Origin: Streptomyces sp. NBC_01314
Lineage (GTDB): Bacteria > Actinomycetota > Actinomycetes > Streptomycetales > Streptomycetaceae
Assembly: GCF_041435215.1 (NCBI RefSeq)
Contig: NZ_CP108394.1
Span: 9,672,001-9,736,000, forward strand
DNA: 64,000 nt
Direction: 5' to 3'
In this document: positions 1 through 9,299 of the stretch, in pieces
How the letters are laid out: the number at the start of each line of letters is the position of its first letter
How positions within the stretch are numbered: the stretch's first letter is position 1
Translations under genes and position numbers: made by a program
Notes under the pieces: model-generated
Told to the model about the DNA's origin: nothing
What the model saw: the letters and a program-made list of their open reading frames with translations, nothing else
Databases searched by the model: none

Positions 1-1526
1 CAGCCGCCGAAGCCCAGGGAGGTCATCCGGGCCAGCCAGTTGAGGCCACGCAGCTGATAGTCGCGGAGTGTCGCGGCGAGCCCGGACGGCTGCCCGACCG
101 GCTCCTGCCCTTCAGGGTTCGAAAGATGCTCCCGCAGCGTCGCCAGCCACCCAGTGGGCCGCACGTCGACCATCCGGCCGTCGACCTCCGTCGAGCCCGT
201 CAGAGCGGCGCTGAGCGCGTCGACGGGCGACACCTTGCGGTCCTGCTGCGCACGGGCCCGGCGGATCTCCTCCGGGTCCACCAGGACCCACTGGTCGCGC
301 AGCCGCACCATGGGGCGATTCGCCTCCGCGAGCAGGTCCAGCTCCTGCCGGGTGAGCCGCTGGTCGCCCAGGGCGAACCACCAGTCGAAGGCGAGCAGCG
401 CGTCGGACGACAGGTGCGACGGGGTGTCCGACGCGGCCTTGTCAGGGCCCTGCTCCTCGTCCGGTGGGCCGATGACCGCGCGGGCGGTCAGCTTGCGTGC
501 GAGCTCCTTCGGCCAGTGCACGTCGACGCCTGCCGCCGCCAGCACCCGGGCGCCCTCGCCGAGCAGATCGGCGACCTCCTCGTCGGCGAGTTCCACGGCG
601 TCCGGCACGGCTGCCGAGAGCAGTGGGGTGAGCGGGGCCCAGACGCGGGCCGCGCGGCGCAGCGCCAGCAGGGCGTCCATCCGCGCGCGTGGGCCGAAGG
701 GCTCGGCGCCGGCCCACACGGCGGAGGCGTCCGCGACGAGCGCGGGGTCGCTCACGCTGTGGACCTGCGGGACGACGCGGAACGGCAGCTGCGTCCCGCC
801 CGACTCGTCGGCGTCGACGGAGGCGAGCCCGGGGATCTCGACGCGCAACGAGACGCGGACCCCCGCGTCGTGCCCGGAGGCGACATCGGCGGCCCAGGCG
901 CGCTGCTCGGGCACGTACTGGGGCTCCTGAGCGGAGAAGGCCGGGCCGCCCGCCGCGACGCTCGCGGCGGGGGAGCGGGGCAGCGAGTCCACGACGGCGT
1001 CGAGGAAGGCGTGCAGCAGGCGCTCCGGGTCGGGCAGCCGCAACGGCTCACGGTGGTCGACCGGCACCGCATGTGCCTCGGGCGGCATCGCGGCGGCGAG
1101 GTCCCTGACCCGGTCCACGTCCTCCGCACGCAGCGGGCCGGCACGCCAGGCGTCATGCCCGCTCGCGGTCACGCCGGGCAACAGCAGCCCGCGCGCGGCG
1201 AACTGGAGCGCCAGTACGGCGGCCGCGCCCCAGAACGCCGTCGACCGGTCGGCGGCCTTGGTGGCTCGCGCGCGTGTGAGCACCGGAAGTGCGGCGAGCA
1301 CCGGGAGCGACACGGCGGGCGCCGTCACCTGGTCGACGCCCTCACCGCCGGGCAGGACGACCGTCAGCTCCCCGGGAGAGCCGGGCGCGACCAGGGGCGG
1401 TTCGGAGCCGTCCGGTCGCCAGAAGACGACATGGCCGGTGCGCCCGGGGTCCGCGGCCACGAAGACGGCGCGGCAGCGGGTCAGCTCGGAGACCTCGAAG
1501 AGGGATGCCACGGGAATCGGCGGCAC
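1..1526 (-). CDS. SNF2-family DEAD/DEAH box helicase, N-terminal part (runs off left edge)
   Basis: The reverse strand is open from about 1526 to the window edge with no stop. It reads through a long N-terminal region typical of bacterial SNF2 ATPases and ends with [15 protein letters not shown] followed by TSLGFGG. That is the Q/pre-Walker-A signature of SNF2 helicases; the Walker A motif should follow just outside the window. The product is expected to be an ATP-dependent DNA translocase or remodelling ATPase. The start is uncertain: GTG at 1526 lies 12 nt after a GAGGAG (1539-1544), and a second GTG is at 1511. No in-frame ATG exists upstream before a stop. Family is secure from the edge motif; substrate is unknown. 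Confidence 0.85.
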   Translation of the reverse strand, partial: MPPIPVASLFEVSELTRCRAVFVAADPGRTGHVVFWRPDGSEPPLVAPGSPGELTVVLPGGEGVDQVTAPAVSLPVLAALPVLTRARATKAADRSTAFWGAAAVLALQFAARGLLLPGVTASGHDAWRAGPLRAEDVDRVRDLAAAMPPEAHAVPVDHREPLRLPDPERLLHAFLDAVVDSLPRSPAASVAAGGPAFSAQEPQYVPEQRAWAADVASGHDAGVRVSLRVEIPGLASVDADESGGTQLPFRVVPQVHSVSDPALVADASAVWAGAEPFGPRARMDALLALRRAARVWAPLTPLLSAAVPDAVELADEEVADLLGEGARVLAAAGVDVHWPKELARKLTARAVIGPPDEEQGPDKAASDTPSHLSSDALLAFDWWFALGDQRLTRQELDLLAEANRPMVRLRDQWVLVDPEEIRRARAQQDRKVSPVDALSAALTGSTEVDGRMVDVRPTGWLATLREHLSNPEGQEPVGQPSGLAATLRDYQLRGLNWLARMTSLGFGG

Positions 1527-1578
1527 AGGAATACCGAACTCCTCAAATTTGACTACTGTGGGCGGAATCGCCGATGAT

Positions 1579-1628
1579 ACATCACTTCAACCTCCGACGG
1601 GCATGCTTCGAAGTGATGTGGGTCACTT
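1579..1628. promoter_or_regulatory. Inverted-repeat cluster upstream of SNF2 helicase
   Basis: Two nested dyads lie in the helicase upstream region. ACATCACTTC (1579-1588) is the exact reverse complement of GAAGTGATGT (1610-1619). AAGTGA (1611-1616) pairs with TCACTT (1623-1628) across 6 nt. The AGTGA...TCAC arrangement resembles the BldD-type half-site pair of Streptomyces, but identity of the binding protein is inference. Confidence 0.45.
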
Positions 1629-1769
1629 TTCCCGCTCGGTGGTCGGGGCATCTCAGGGTTGTACGGGGTTCGACTCAGGGACGTCTCAGGGTCGTGGTCC
1701 GGAACTGCGGGGAGTCCGCTCCCGTTTTCATGACAGAGAGCGGCAGTGGCCGCGAAGGAGGCGACAGGG

Positions 1770-1958
1770 ATGTCGAAGAGCACGAAGATCGTCGCGGGGG
1801 GTGCGGCAATCGGGATCGTCCTGCTGATCCTGCTGCCTTTCCCCTTCTGGGCCAATCTCCTGATAGTCCTGGGGATCCCCACGGCCGCGTACCTCGCGCT
1901 GGACCCCTCACAGCGCCGCAGGCTGCGTCGGGTCGGCCGCAAGGAGCTCGGTCGCTGA
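1770..1958 (+). CDS. Small two-helix membrane protein, unknown function
   Basis: 62 residues starting MSKSTKIVAGG, with GAAGGAG 9 nt upstream of the ATG. An upstream in-frame ATG at 1746 exists but has no comparable ribosome binding site. Two hydrophobic segments (about residues 7-25 and 27-45) are followed by an Arg/Lys-rich tail (RRRLRRVGRKELGR), so a small inner-membrane hairpin protein with cytoplasmic basic tail is likely. It is divergent from the SNF2 helicase and convergent with the next gene, with a strong hairpin in between. I do not recognise a named family. Confidence 0.75.
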   Translation: MSKSTKIVAGGAAIGIVLLILLPFPFWANLLIVLGIPTAAYLALDPSQRRRLRRVGRKELGR

Positions 1959-1963
1959 GGCGC

Positions 1964-1989
1964 CACCGGCCCGCTCGCGCGGGCCGGTG
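1964..1989. terminator. Bidirectional hairpin terminator
   Basis: CACCGGCCCGC (1964-1974), TCGC loop, GCGGGCCGGTG (1979-1989): a perfect 11-bp GC stem between two convergent genes (ends at 1958 and 2003). There is no T-run, as is common in Streptomyces. Confidence 0.7.
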
Positions 1990-2002
1990 CGGCGTCATGA
2001 GC

Positions 2003-2866
2003 TCAGTTCGGACGTACGGCGATCTTGTCGAGGGACTCCAGAAGGCCGGGCAGTTCCGGCCCCCGGCCCACCGGCAGTACTTCGCCGGGTTCCTCGTCGA
2101 GAAGGACGAACGCGATGTCGTCGGTCCTGGCCACCAGCGACCAGCCGGGACCGTCGGCACGAAGGGTCCGGGCGTCGCCCGGGGCGAACGAGGAGCGGAC
2201 GCGCCCGAGGGGCGGCGGAGACTCCACGTACGCGCGTGCCTCCGCGAGAACGCGGCGAATGCCCGTGCCGGGGACGCCCCCGGCCTTACCGGTATCGGTC
2301 CCCGCCCCGGCCTGCGTCGCGTCGCCGGTCGCCGCCCGGCTCGCGCCGTCCTGCCCGGCGAACGCGGAGTCGCCGATCTGCTCCCGCCACCTGGCCCACT
2401 GCAGCGCGATCTCGTCGGCGCCCAGACGCCGTTGGGCGGGCCCCCAGGTGCCGGTGTCCGGCGGGCTCAGCGGGGGCAGGTCCGAGACCTCCGGGTCGGG
2501 GTCGTGCGGGGCGGGCACCCCCGGGGCCGCCACGGCTACCGCGAGGGGCCAGCCGGGCAGTGCGGCCACGACCGAGTTCTCGTCGGGTGACAGGTCGTAC
2601 TCCATGCCGCAGTCCCACGACGCGATGGCCACGGCGACCAGCGACACGTCGTCCACGGCCACCGTCCACCGGGCACCCTCACCGTCCTGTCCCAGGACGA
2701 TTCCGTACCCGTCGGCAAGCGGTGCGAGGCCGAGGGCCGCGCAGGCCTCCGGATAGTCGTCGCCCAGCACACTGGGGAAGTTCGCGGGCGTGAGCAGCAC
2801 CGCCGTCAGCACATATAGCGCGTCGTCGTCCCCGGCGGTGACGGCGTCGTCGTCCGTCCCGGCCAT
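2003..2866 (-). CDS. Hypothetical acidic protein, 287 aa
   Basis: Starts MAGTDDDAVTAGDDD and has strong Streptomyces third-position G/C bias. No signal peptide or membrane segment is visible. Residues about 15-120 alternate hydrophobic strands and short loops (for example WTVAVDDVSLVAVAIASWDC), the centre (about 130-200) is low-complexity Pro/Gly/Ala/Asp linker, and the C-terminal 80 residues again look folded (GWSLVARTDDIAFVLLDEE). The two ends may therefore be two related small domains joined by a linker. I cannot assign a family or function. Neighbouring 3004..3300 lies in the same direction about 140 bp upstream, so co-expression is possible but not shown. Confidence 0.75.
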   Translation of the reverse strand: MAGTDDDAVTAGDDDALYVLTAVLLTPANFPSVLGDDYPEACAALGLAPLADGYGIVLGQDGEGARWTVAVDDVSLVAVAIASWDCGMEYDLSPDENSVVAALPGWPLAVAVAAPGVPAPHDPDPEVSDLPPLSPPDTGTWGPAQRRLGADEIALQWARWREQIGDSAFAGQDGASRAATGDATQAGAGTDTGKAGGVPGTGIRRVLAEARAYVESPPPLGRVRSSFAPGDARTLRADGPGWSLVARTDDIAFVLLDEEPGEVLPVGRGPELPGLLESLDKIAVRPN

Positions 2867-3003
2867 GCGGGCCTCCCATCGCTCTCGCTCGTCCGTCGGC
2901 GCACCCTAATGCGCCCGGCAGGCCCTTGTCACGAGCGCGAACCCCGTGCGGAGCTGCGGTCTCCGGGTGGGGAGGGGCGAATCGACCGGAGACCCTCACT
3001 CGT

Positions 3004-3300
3004 TCAGGCGGCGGGCAGCCCCAGAAGTGACCGCGCGACCGTCTGCGGAGACTCGTCCCGCTCCCGGGCGAGTGCGATGACCGCCCGGCACGCCAGCTCG
3101 CTGACCCCGAACGACAGGGCCTCGGGCGACACCCAGGTCACGGTCTCGTCGATCTGCTCCTGGTCGTCCTCGGCGCAGGCCGAGATGTAGGCGGCGGCCG
3201 CCTCGAACAGGTTGTGCGTGCGTTTCGCCTCCTGTGCGGTGCTCTCGTTGTGCAGCGAGTCGACGAATCTGCCGAAGGACTTGCGAACGCTCTCGAACAT
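3004..3300 (-). CDS. Hypothetical small helical protein, 98 aa
   Basis: Starts MFESVRKSFGRFVDSLHNES and reads as almost entirely alpha-helical and acidic, with a conserved-looking stretch FGVSELACRAVIALARERDES near the C-terminus split by helices. No membrane segment or signal is seen. Codon use is typical of the host. No family recognised. Confidence 0.7.
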   Translation of the reverse strand: MFESVRKSFGRFVDSLHNESTAQEAKRTHNLFEAAAAYISACAEDDQEQIDETVTWVSPEALSFGVSELACRAVIALARERDESPQTVARSLLGLPAA

Positions 3301-3452
3301 GTGGGCTACATACCCCCGTGTCGGTGTCCTGGCACGTCCTCCTCAACGTAGAGGCGGAGCCGCGGCCGCAGAAGGGGGAGGACGGGGTGAAGCCCTGCGA
3401 ACATCACCTTCAGGATGCTGCGCGGCGGGGCCCTCCTGGACGGTGCCGGGGC

Positions 3453-4052
3453 TCAGCCGACGCGCGCGGCGAGCGCGAGGAAACGGCTGTCCTCGTCGGC
3501 GTACGACGTCATGCGCCAGCCCGAACCGGCCAGCAGCGGACCGAGGTTCGCCTCGGCACGCATGTCCTCCGGGGTGATCCGCCGCCCCTGACGCGCCGCG
3601 AGCGCCGCCCGGCCGATGGGGTGGAAGAGCGCCAGCGTGCCGCCGGGCCGGACCACCCTCGCCAGCTCCCGTAGGTTCTCGGTGGGGTTCGGAAGGTGGG
3701 CGACGAGCCCCGCGGCGAACACCGCGTCCAGTGACTTCGTACGCAACGGCAGCCCCGCCACGTCGGCGAGCAGCAGCTGCCCGTCGCGGTCCCGTCCGGC
3801 CCGTACGGCGGCCTCCAGCATGGCGGGTGTCAGATCGGCTCCGAGCACCACTCCGGAAGGCCCCACGGCGGCGCGCAACGGCGTCAGGGCCCGTCCCGTG
3901 CCGCATCCCGCGTCGAGTACCCGGTCGCCCGCGCTCAGACCGAGCTCGGCGACCGCCGCGGCGTAGGCGGGCCCGTCGTCGGGGAACCGGGCGTCCCAGA
4001 GGGCTGCCCGTGCGGTGAAGAACTCCTGGACGTGTGTGTGGTCGTCGCTCAT
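3453..4052 (-). CDS. Class I SAM-dependent methyltransferase
   Basis: 199 residues from MSDDHTHVQEFFTARAALWD. Motif I (VLDAGCGTGRAL) lies near residue 45, an acidic loop (LGADLTPAMLEAA) follows motif II, and ELARVVRPGGTLALFHP is the post-motif III region, all typical of Methyltransf_11 small-molecule or menaquinone-like methyltransferases. The acceptor substrate cannot be read from sequence. Start: ATG at 4052 is chosen because the upstream in-frame codons (starts at 4061 and 4142) give an Arg/Cys-rich stretch unlike the family; 4061 remains possible. It is divergent from the MHYT gene. Confidence 0.85.
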   Translation of the reverse strand: MSDDHTHVQEFFTARAALWDARFPDDGPAYAAAVAELGLSAGDRVLDAGCGTGRALTPLRAAVGPSGVVLGADLTPAMLEAAVRAGRDRDGQLLLADVAGLPLRTKSLDAVFAAGLVAHLPNPTENLRELARVVRPGGTLALFHPIGRAALAARQGRRITPEDMRAEANLGPLLAGSGWRMTSYADEDSRFLALAARVG

Positions 4053-4204
4053 GCTCCGCATGATCCCGCACCGGAACAGCCCAGCAGGTGATGCACACGT
4101 TCGGGCGGCAGGCGATCGTTCCATTGCATATATGCGCCACATTCCAGCACCTTTCGAAATGCGCCCCTTCCGTGCTCCCGTGCCCCCACTAGCGTCCCGG
4201 AGCC

Positions 4205-4981
4205 ATGGGACACCTGGACCACGCCACCTTCGGCTTGCTGACCCCCGCGCTGTCGTACGTCATGGCCTCCATCGGCGCCGCGCTCGGCCTGCGCTGCACG
4301 GTCCGCGCGCTCGGCACGACCGGCAGGTCGCGCCGCAACTGGCTCGTCACCGCGGCGTCGGCGATCGGCACCGGCATCTGGACCATGCACTTCGTGGCGA
4401 TGCTCGGCTTCGGCGTCAGCGGTACCGAGATCCGCTACAACGTGCCACTGACCATCCTGAGTCTCCTCGTCGCCATGATCGTGGTCTGCGCCGGAGTCTT
4501 CGCCGTCGGCTACAGCCAGGACCGCGGCCGGGCGCTCCTCCTGGGCGGGCTCACCACCGGCCTGGGCGTCGCGAGCATGCACTACCTGGGCATGGCGGCC
4601 GTTCGGCTGCACGGGGACGTGACCTACGACCCGGCACTCGTCGCGCTCTCCGTCGTGATCGCCGTGGTCGCCGCGACCGCCGCCCTCTGGGCGGCCCTCA
4701 ACATCGAGTCGCCCATCGCGGTCACCGTCGCGTCCCTGGTCATGGGCGCGGCGGTGAGCAGCATGCACTACACCGCGATGTGGGCGGTGCGTGTGGAGGT
4801 CGCTCCGTCCGGGGCGGTCCTGCCCGGGGCCACGGCGATGCAGTTCATCTTCCCCCTCGCCGTCGGCCTCGGGTCCTACCTCTTCCTCACCTCGGCGTTC
4901 GTCGCGCTGTCGCCGACGGCCGGGGAGCGCGAGGCATCCGCGTCGGCCCAGCGGCCGGTCGAGAACTCCGCCGCCCACTAG
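4205..4981 (+). CDS. MHYT-domain integral membrane sensor
   Basis: 258 residues with about seven transmembrane helices. Three MHYT-type motifs are visible: TMHFVAML (about residue 60), SMHYLGMAAV (about 125) and SMHYTAMWAV (about 190). The Met/His residues of these repeats are thought to bind a metal (copper) and sense a diatomic gas or redox state. There is no attached GGDEF/EAL or kinase domain, so it is a stand-alone sensor. The stop is 59 bp before the conservon kinase, suggesting co-transcription and that it might feed that system. Confidence 0.9.
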   Translation: MGHLDHATFGLLTPALSYVMASIGAALGLRCTVRALGTTGRSRRNWLVTAASAIGTGIWTMHFVAMLGFGVSGTEIRYNVPLTILSLLVAMIVVCAGVFAVGYSQDRGRALLLGGLTTGLGVASMHYLGMAAVRLHGDVTYDPALVALSVVIAVVAATAALWAALNIESPIAVTVASLVMGAAVSSMHYTAMWAVRVEVAPSGAVLPGATAMQFIFPLAVGLGSYLFLTSAFVALSPTAGEREASASAQRPVENSAAH

Positions 4982-5039
4982 CCGCGCGCGGTGGCGGGCT
5001 TCGAGGCCGGCCCCGCACCACACTCCGATCGAGGAGGCC

Positions 5040-7574
5040 ATGCGTACACCCCGCAGGACCCCGACAGCCGGCGCCGAGACGCCGCCCCAGCCCGCGATAC
5101 GCGGCCGCCGCGCCCACGCCGGACCTCCCGCCGACGAGCGCTTCGACTCCGACGAGACCGGCGCCCCGACGACCGGGCCGCCCACACGCGCGGGGCGATG
5201 GCACATACGCCCCCGCACCGTCCGGGCCAAGATCGTCTGCCTGCTGATGGTGCCCGTCGTCTCCTTGCTCGCCCTGTGGGCGTACGCCACTGTCACCACC
5301 GCCCAGGACGTCGCCCGCATCCGTCAGGCGCAGCGCGTCGACGCCTCCGTACGCGGTCCCGTGGCCGACGCCGTCGCGGCGCTCCAGGCCGAGCGCGTGG
5401 CCGCCGTACGCTACGCCACAGGGCCCTCCGCGGAGCGGGAGAGCGCGCTGCTGAGCCTGTCGCAACGCACCGACCGGGCGGTCGACGCCCTGCGCCTGGG
5501 TGAGCGACACACCATCGCCGACGGCACCGACCTGCCCTCAGGAGCGGCCGAACGCCTCGCCGGCTTCGTGACCGGAGCCGAACGACTGCGTGCGCTGCGA
5601 ACGGCGGTGCTCGACCGCGGCAGCGGCTGGACCGAGACGTACGAGCGGTACACCACGACCATCTCCACGGCCTTCGGCGTGGACGGCGCGCTCACCGGCA
5701 TCCAGGACGCCGACCTGGACTCCGACGCGCGCGTACTGCTCGAGTTCGCCCGCGCGGGAGAGGCACTGGCGCAGGAGGACGCGGTCCTGGCCGGAGCCCA
5801 CCTGGCCGGAACCCTCGACCGCGAGCGGTTGCGCCTGTTCACCGGCGCCGTCGCCACCCGCCGCACCCTGACCGAAGCAGCCGGTGTCGATCTGCGTGGG
5901 CCCGAACGTGCCGCCTGGCGGGAACTCGCCGGAGGAAGCGCCTACGCCGGCCTGCGTGCCGTCGAGGACGAGGTGCTCGCGAGCCACCCCGGAGCCCAAG
6001 CGCTCCACGCCGCTCCCGAAGCAACCTGGAAGTCCGCCCACGCGCGCGTGCGGGACGGCATGCGCGGCATCGAGTCCGAGTCCGGACGCGAAGTCGCCCA
6101 GCGCGCCGACCCGTTCACCCGCGCCCTGCTCACCCCGGCGGGGGCCGCGGTGCTCCTCGGGCTCGCCGCCGTCGCCGCGTCCCTCGTCATCTCCGTACGC
6201 ATCGGACGAGGCCTGGTCGTCGAGCTGGTGAGCCTGCGCAACGACGCCCTGGAGATCGCTCGCCGCAAACTGCCCCACGCCATGCGGAGACTGCGCGCCG
6301 GAGAGGAGATCGACGTCGACACCGAGGCTCCGCCGGGACGACCCGCCGAGGACGAGGCCGGTCAGGTCGCCGAAGCCCTCGGCACCGTGCACCGAGCGGC
6401 CCTCCACGCGGCGGTCGAGCGCGCCGAACTCGCCGGCGGCATCTCCGGCGTCTTCGTCAATCTCGCCCGCCGCAGCCAGATCCTCGTGCACCGTCAACTG
6501 GGTCTGCTCGACAGTATGGAACGCCGCTCCGACGACCCCGACGAACTCAGCGACCTCTTCCGCCTCGACCACCTCACCACGCGTATGCGACGCCACGCGG
6601 AGAGCCTGATCATCCTCTCCGGAGCCGCTCCGGGGCGTGCCTGGCGCCTGCCCGTCGCACTGACGAACGTGGTCCGCGCGGCCGTCTCCGAGATCGAGGA
6701 CTACGCGCGCGTGGAGGTACGGCAACTCCCCGAGGCCAAGATCTCCGGTACCGCGGTAGCCGACCTCACCCACCTCCTGGCGGAACTCGTGGAGAACGCC
6801 GCCCAGTTCTCGCCTCCCCACACGCGCGTGCGGATCACCGGGGAACCGGTCGGCAACGGATACGCCCTGGAGGTCGAGGACCGGGGGCTCGGCATGGGCA
6901 AGGAGACCCTCACCGATGCCAATCGCCGCATCGAGCAGTCCGAGGCCCTCGACCTGTTCGACAGCGACCGGCTCGGCCTGTTCGTGGTGAGCCGCCTCTC
7001 CGCCCGCCACGGCATCAAGGTCCACCTGCGGACCTCGCCCTACGGCGGCACCACAGCGGTGGTCCTCCTGCCCACCAGTCTGCTCCACAGCGGCGCGCCG
7101 GAACGTTCCCCCCGCGCCACCGCCGAAGTACGGCCGCAGCCCGAGCAACGCGAGTACGCCCGCGTGGCCGCCGCCCCGCACCAGGAACCCGTCGAACAGT
7201 CCGTGGACCGGCGCGCCCTCATGGCCCCCGTCCCCTCCGCCGGGCAGACCACGGCGGACAGCCCGCCCGAGCCGCCGCCCGGCGTCACCACGCTGCGGCC
7301 GCACCGCCACCCGCCGGAACCGGAAGGCACCGACGAACTGCCGCGCCGCGTACGCCAGGCGCACCTCGCACCCCAGCTGCGCGAACAGCGCACCGGGCAA
7401 CCCGCGCCGACGGCAACCTCCCGGGCCGACGACGAACGCACCCCGGAACTCGTACGAGACCGCATGGCGGCCTACCGCGACGGCTGGGCACGAGGCGGCG
7501 GCAGAACACCCGGCTCAGGCGTCACCCACGGTCCCGCGACGCGTGGCGAGAGCAGTGAAGGAGACCCCGCATGA
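5040..7574 (+). CDS. cvnA: Conservon histidine-kinase-like sensor (CvnA type) with NIT domain
   Basis: 844 residues from MRTPRRTPTAG, preceded by GAGGAGG two bases upstream of ATG 5040. Order: basic/proline-rich N-terminus, TM1 (about 63-86), extracytoplasmic nitrate/sulfonate-sensing NIT-like helical domain (about 90-355), TM2 (about 363-387), HAMP-like linker, degenerate DHp region (RLDHLTTRMRRHAESLI near 509), HATPase_c with N-box ELVENAAQFSPP (about 583) and G-box DRGLGMG, then a 200-residue disordered Pro/Arg tail. CvnA proteins act with roadblock, DUF742 and GTPase partners at the membrane. The gene overlaps cvnB by ATGA, the usual conservon arrangement. Confidence 0.9.
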   Translation: MRTPRRTPTAGAETPPQPAIRGRRAHAGPPADERFDSDETGAPTTGPPTRAGRWHIRPRTVRAKIVCLLMVPVVSLLALWAYATVTTAQDVARIRQAQRVDASVRGPVADAVAALQAERVAAVRYATGPSAERESALLSLSQRTDRAVDALRLGERHTIADGTDLPSGAAERLAGFVTGAERLRALRTAVLDRGSGWTETYERYTTTISTAFGVDGALTGIQDADLDSDARVLLEFARAGEALAQEDAVLAGAHLAGTLDRERLRLFTGAVATRRTLTEAAGVDLRGPERAAWRELAGGSAYAGLRAVEDEVLASHPGAQALHAAPEATWKSAHARVRDGMRGIESESGREVAQRADPFTRALLTPAGAAVLLGLAAVAASLVISVRIGRGLVVELVSLRNDALEIARRKLPHAMRRLRAGEEIDVDTEAPPGRPAEDEAGQVAEALGTVHRAALHAAVERAELAGGISGVFVNLARRSQILVHRQLGLLDSMERRSDDPDELSDLFRLDHLTTRMRRHAESLIILSGAAPGRAWRLPVALTNVVRAAVSEIEDYARVEVRQLPEAKISGTAVADLTHLLAELVENAAQFSPPHTRVRITGEPVGNGYALEVEDRGLGMGKETLTDANRRIEQSEALDLFDSDRLGLFVVSRLSARHGIKVHLRTSPYGGTTAVVLLPTSLLHSGAPERSPRATAEVRPQPEQREYARVAAAPHQEPVEQSVDRRALMAPVPSAGQTTADSPPEPPPGVTTLRPHRHPPEPEGTDELPRRVRQAHLAPQLREQRTGQPAPTATSRADDERTPELVRDRMAAYRDGWARGGGRTPGSGVTHGPATRGESSEGDPA

Positions 7575-8008
7575 TCCAGGACCCGAGCACCAGGGCCACC
7601 GAGCGGCCCGGTGAACTCGACTGGCTGCTGGACGACTTGGTGCTGCGCGTACGTGAGGTACGGCACGCCGTGGTGCTGTCCAACGACGGACTCGCGGTCG
7701 GCGCCTCCAGCGACCTCAAGCGCGAGGACGGCGATCACCTCGCCGCCGTCGCCTCCGGCTTCCACAGCCTCGCCAAGGGCACGGGCCGCCACTTCGGTGT
7801 CGGCGGCGTACGCCAGACCATGGTGGAGATGGACGACGGCTTCCTCTTCGTGGCCGCCGCCGGCGACGGCTCCTGCCTCGCCGTCCTCACCTCGGTCACG
7901 GCCGACATCGGCCTGGTGGGGTACGAGATGGCACGGTTGGTGAAACGCGTCGGCGAGCACCTCTGCACACCGACCCGCGCCGGCGCGCGCCCGCCCGCGG
8001 CCGGATGA
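7571..8008 (+). CDS. cvnB: Roadblock/LC7 domain protein (conservon CvnB)
   Basis: 145 residues; a single roadblock/LC7 fold (LDWLLDDLVLRVREVRHAVV at residues 16-35, SNDGLAVGAS, RHFGVGGVRQTMVEMDDGFL). These proteins dimerise and modulate small Ras-like GTPases, here probably the cvnD product. The start overlaps cvnA by 4 nt and the end overlaps cvnC by 4 nt, implying translational coupling. A second copy lies at 9464..9877. Confidence 0.93.
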   Translation: MIQDPSTRATERPGELDWLLDDLVLRVREVRHAVVLSNDGLAVGASSDLKREDGDHLAAVASGFHSLAKGTGRHFGVGGVRQTMVEMDDGFLFVAAAGDGSCLAVLTSVTADIGLVGYEMARLVKRVGEHLCTPTRAGARPPAAG

Positions 8009-8445
8009 ACCAGGGACGGGCCGTCCTCATGACCGAAGGCAGCACAGGCGCTTCGCACGAACCACCGGGCAGCCGGTGGTACGACAACGAGGCCGGGCCT
8101 CTCGTTCGCCCCTACGCCATGACGGGCGGCCGCACCAACCCCGGCCCGAACGGGGCCCGCTTCGACCTGATCGCACTGGTCTCGCTCTACACCGGCGCAC
8201 CCGGTGCCGACGACGACACCTCACTCGGCCCGGAACACCGCGCACTCGCCGAACTGTGCCGCACCGAGACCCAGTCGGTCGCCGAACTCGCCGCGGGCAC
8301 CGACCTGCCCGTCGGCGTGGTGCGGGTACTCCTCGGCGACCTCCTGGAACTGGGTCGCGTGACCGTCAGTCGCCCCGTTCCCCCCGCGCAGCTGCCGGAC
8401 GAGCGGATCCTGCGCGAGGTGATCGAGGGGCTCAAGGCGCTGTAG
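8005..8445 (+). CDS. cvnC: DUF742 protein (conservon CvnC)
   Basis: 146 residues containing the DUF742 hallmark GPLVRPYAMTGGRT (about residues 30-43), then a winged-helix-like segment (LAELCRTETQSVAELAAGTD, LPVGVVRVLLGDLLELGRVTV) and the usual C-terminal helix ILREVIEGLKAL. It acts with the CvnA/B/D proteins; DNA or partner binding is not known from sequence. An alternative internal start is ATG 8029 (MTEGSTG). Unlike most conservons, it is separated from cvnD by 187 bp, which contains a relic of another cvnC tail. Confidence 0.92.
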   Translation: MNQGRAVLMTEGSTGASHEPPGSRWYDNEAGPLVRPYAMTGGRTNPGPNGARFDLIALVSLYTGAPGADDDTSLGPEHRALAELCRTETQSVAELAAGTDLPVGVVRVLLGDLLELGRVTVSRPVPPAQLPDERILREVIEGLKAL

Positions 8446-8610
8446 ACGGACAAGCGCATGGGCCCAGCCCGTACCGACTCGCGCATCCAATCCGGCACCG
8501 AACGAGCACAAGCGGTCGGTGACATGAAATACCGGTCCAACGCCCCACGAAGGAACGGCAGTTGCCATGATGCTGACTCCTCACAGCCGAACCGACGTCG
8601 ACCGCGGCCG

Positions 8611-8655
8611 ACACTCCCGAGAGAAGTGATCGATGGTCTCCGAGCACTCCGATGA
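8611..8655 (+). pseudogene. Relic of a second CvnC C-terminus
   Basis: In the frame ending at TGA 8653-8655 the sequence reads TLPREVIDGLRALR-stop, which closely matches the end of CvnC (LREVIEGLKAL). It overlaps the cvnD start codon region exactly as an intact cvnC would. The upstream part of this frame shows no DUF742 similarity. Probably the seam of a duplication or recombination between conservons. Confidence 0.5.
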
Positions 8656-9238
8656 GACAGAGGGCGACACGGGCGCCCTGGCACTGAAGATCCTCGTCGC
8701 CGGTGGATTCGGCGTGGGCAAGACCACCCTGGTCGGCGCGGTCAGCGAGATCAGGCCCCTGCGCACCGAGGAACTCCTGAGCGAGGTGGGCCAGTCGGTG
8801 GACGACACCGACGGGGTGGACCAGAAGGTCACCACCACCGTCGCCATGGACTTCGGGCGCATCACCATCAGGTCCGGGCTCTCGCTCTACCTGTTCGGCA
8901 CACCGGGCCAGGACCGGTTCTGGTTCCTGTGGGACGAGTTGGCACAAGGGGCGTTGGGCGCCGTCGTCCTCGCGGACACGAGGCGGCTCCAGGACTGCTT
9001 CCCGGCCGTGGACTACTTCGAGCACCGCCACATCCCGTTCGTGGTCGCCGTCAACTGCTTCTCGGGAGCCCGCGCGTACGACGCCCCCGACGTCTCCCGC
9101 GCCCTAGACCTCGACCCGGGCACTCCCGTGGTCCTCTGCGACGCCCGGGACCGCGACTCCGGGAAGGAAGTACTGATACGGCTCGTCGAATACGCCGGAC
9201 GGATGCACACCGCCCGGCTGCTCGACTCCGTGGGCTGA
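8633..9238 (+). CDS. cvnD: Conservon small GTP-binding protein (CvnD)
   Basis: 201 residues. P-loop GGFGVGKTT (about residues 23-31), switch II GTPGQDRFWFLWDEL (about 85) and VAVNCF in place of NKxD (about 137), typical of CvnD-type Ras/Arf-like GTPases. It is expected to cycle between GTP and GDP under control of the roadblock protein and to associate with the CvnA complex at the membrane. ATG 8633 follows GAGAGAAGTG. It is followed 225 bp later by a second roadblock gene. Confidence 0.92.
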   Translation: MVSEHSDETEGDTGALALKILVAGGFGVGKTTLVGAVSEIRPLRTEELLSEVGQSVDDTDGVDQKVTTTVAMDFGRITIRSGLSLYLFGTPGQDRFWFLWDELAQGALGAVVLADTRRLQDCFPAVDYFEHRHIPFVVAVNCFSGARAYDAPDVSRALDLDPGTPVVLCDARDRDSGKEVLIRLVEYAGRMHTARLLDSVG

Positions 9239-9299
9239 ACCGGCGCCAACACGTCCGTACCTGGCCGGTTTCCGTCGCTCGACACCGCTGTTTCGGGTG

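Noticed and set aside
126..1577. Long plus-strand frame at the left end
   Set aside because: Antisense of the SNF2 helicase, which has recognisable motifs on the minus strand.
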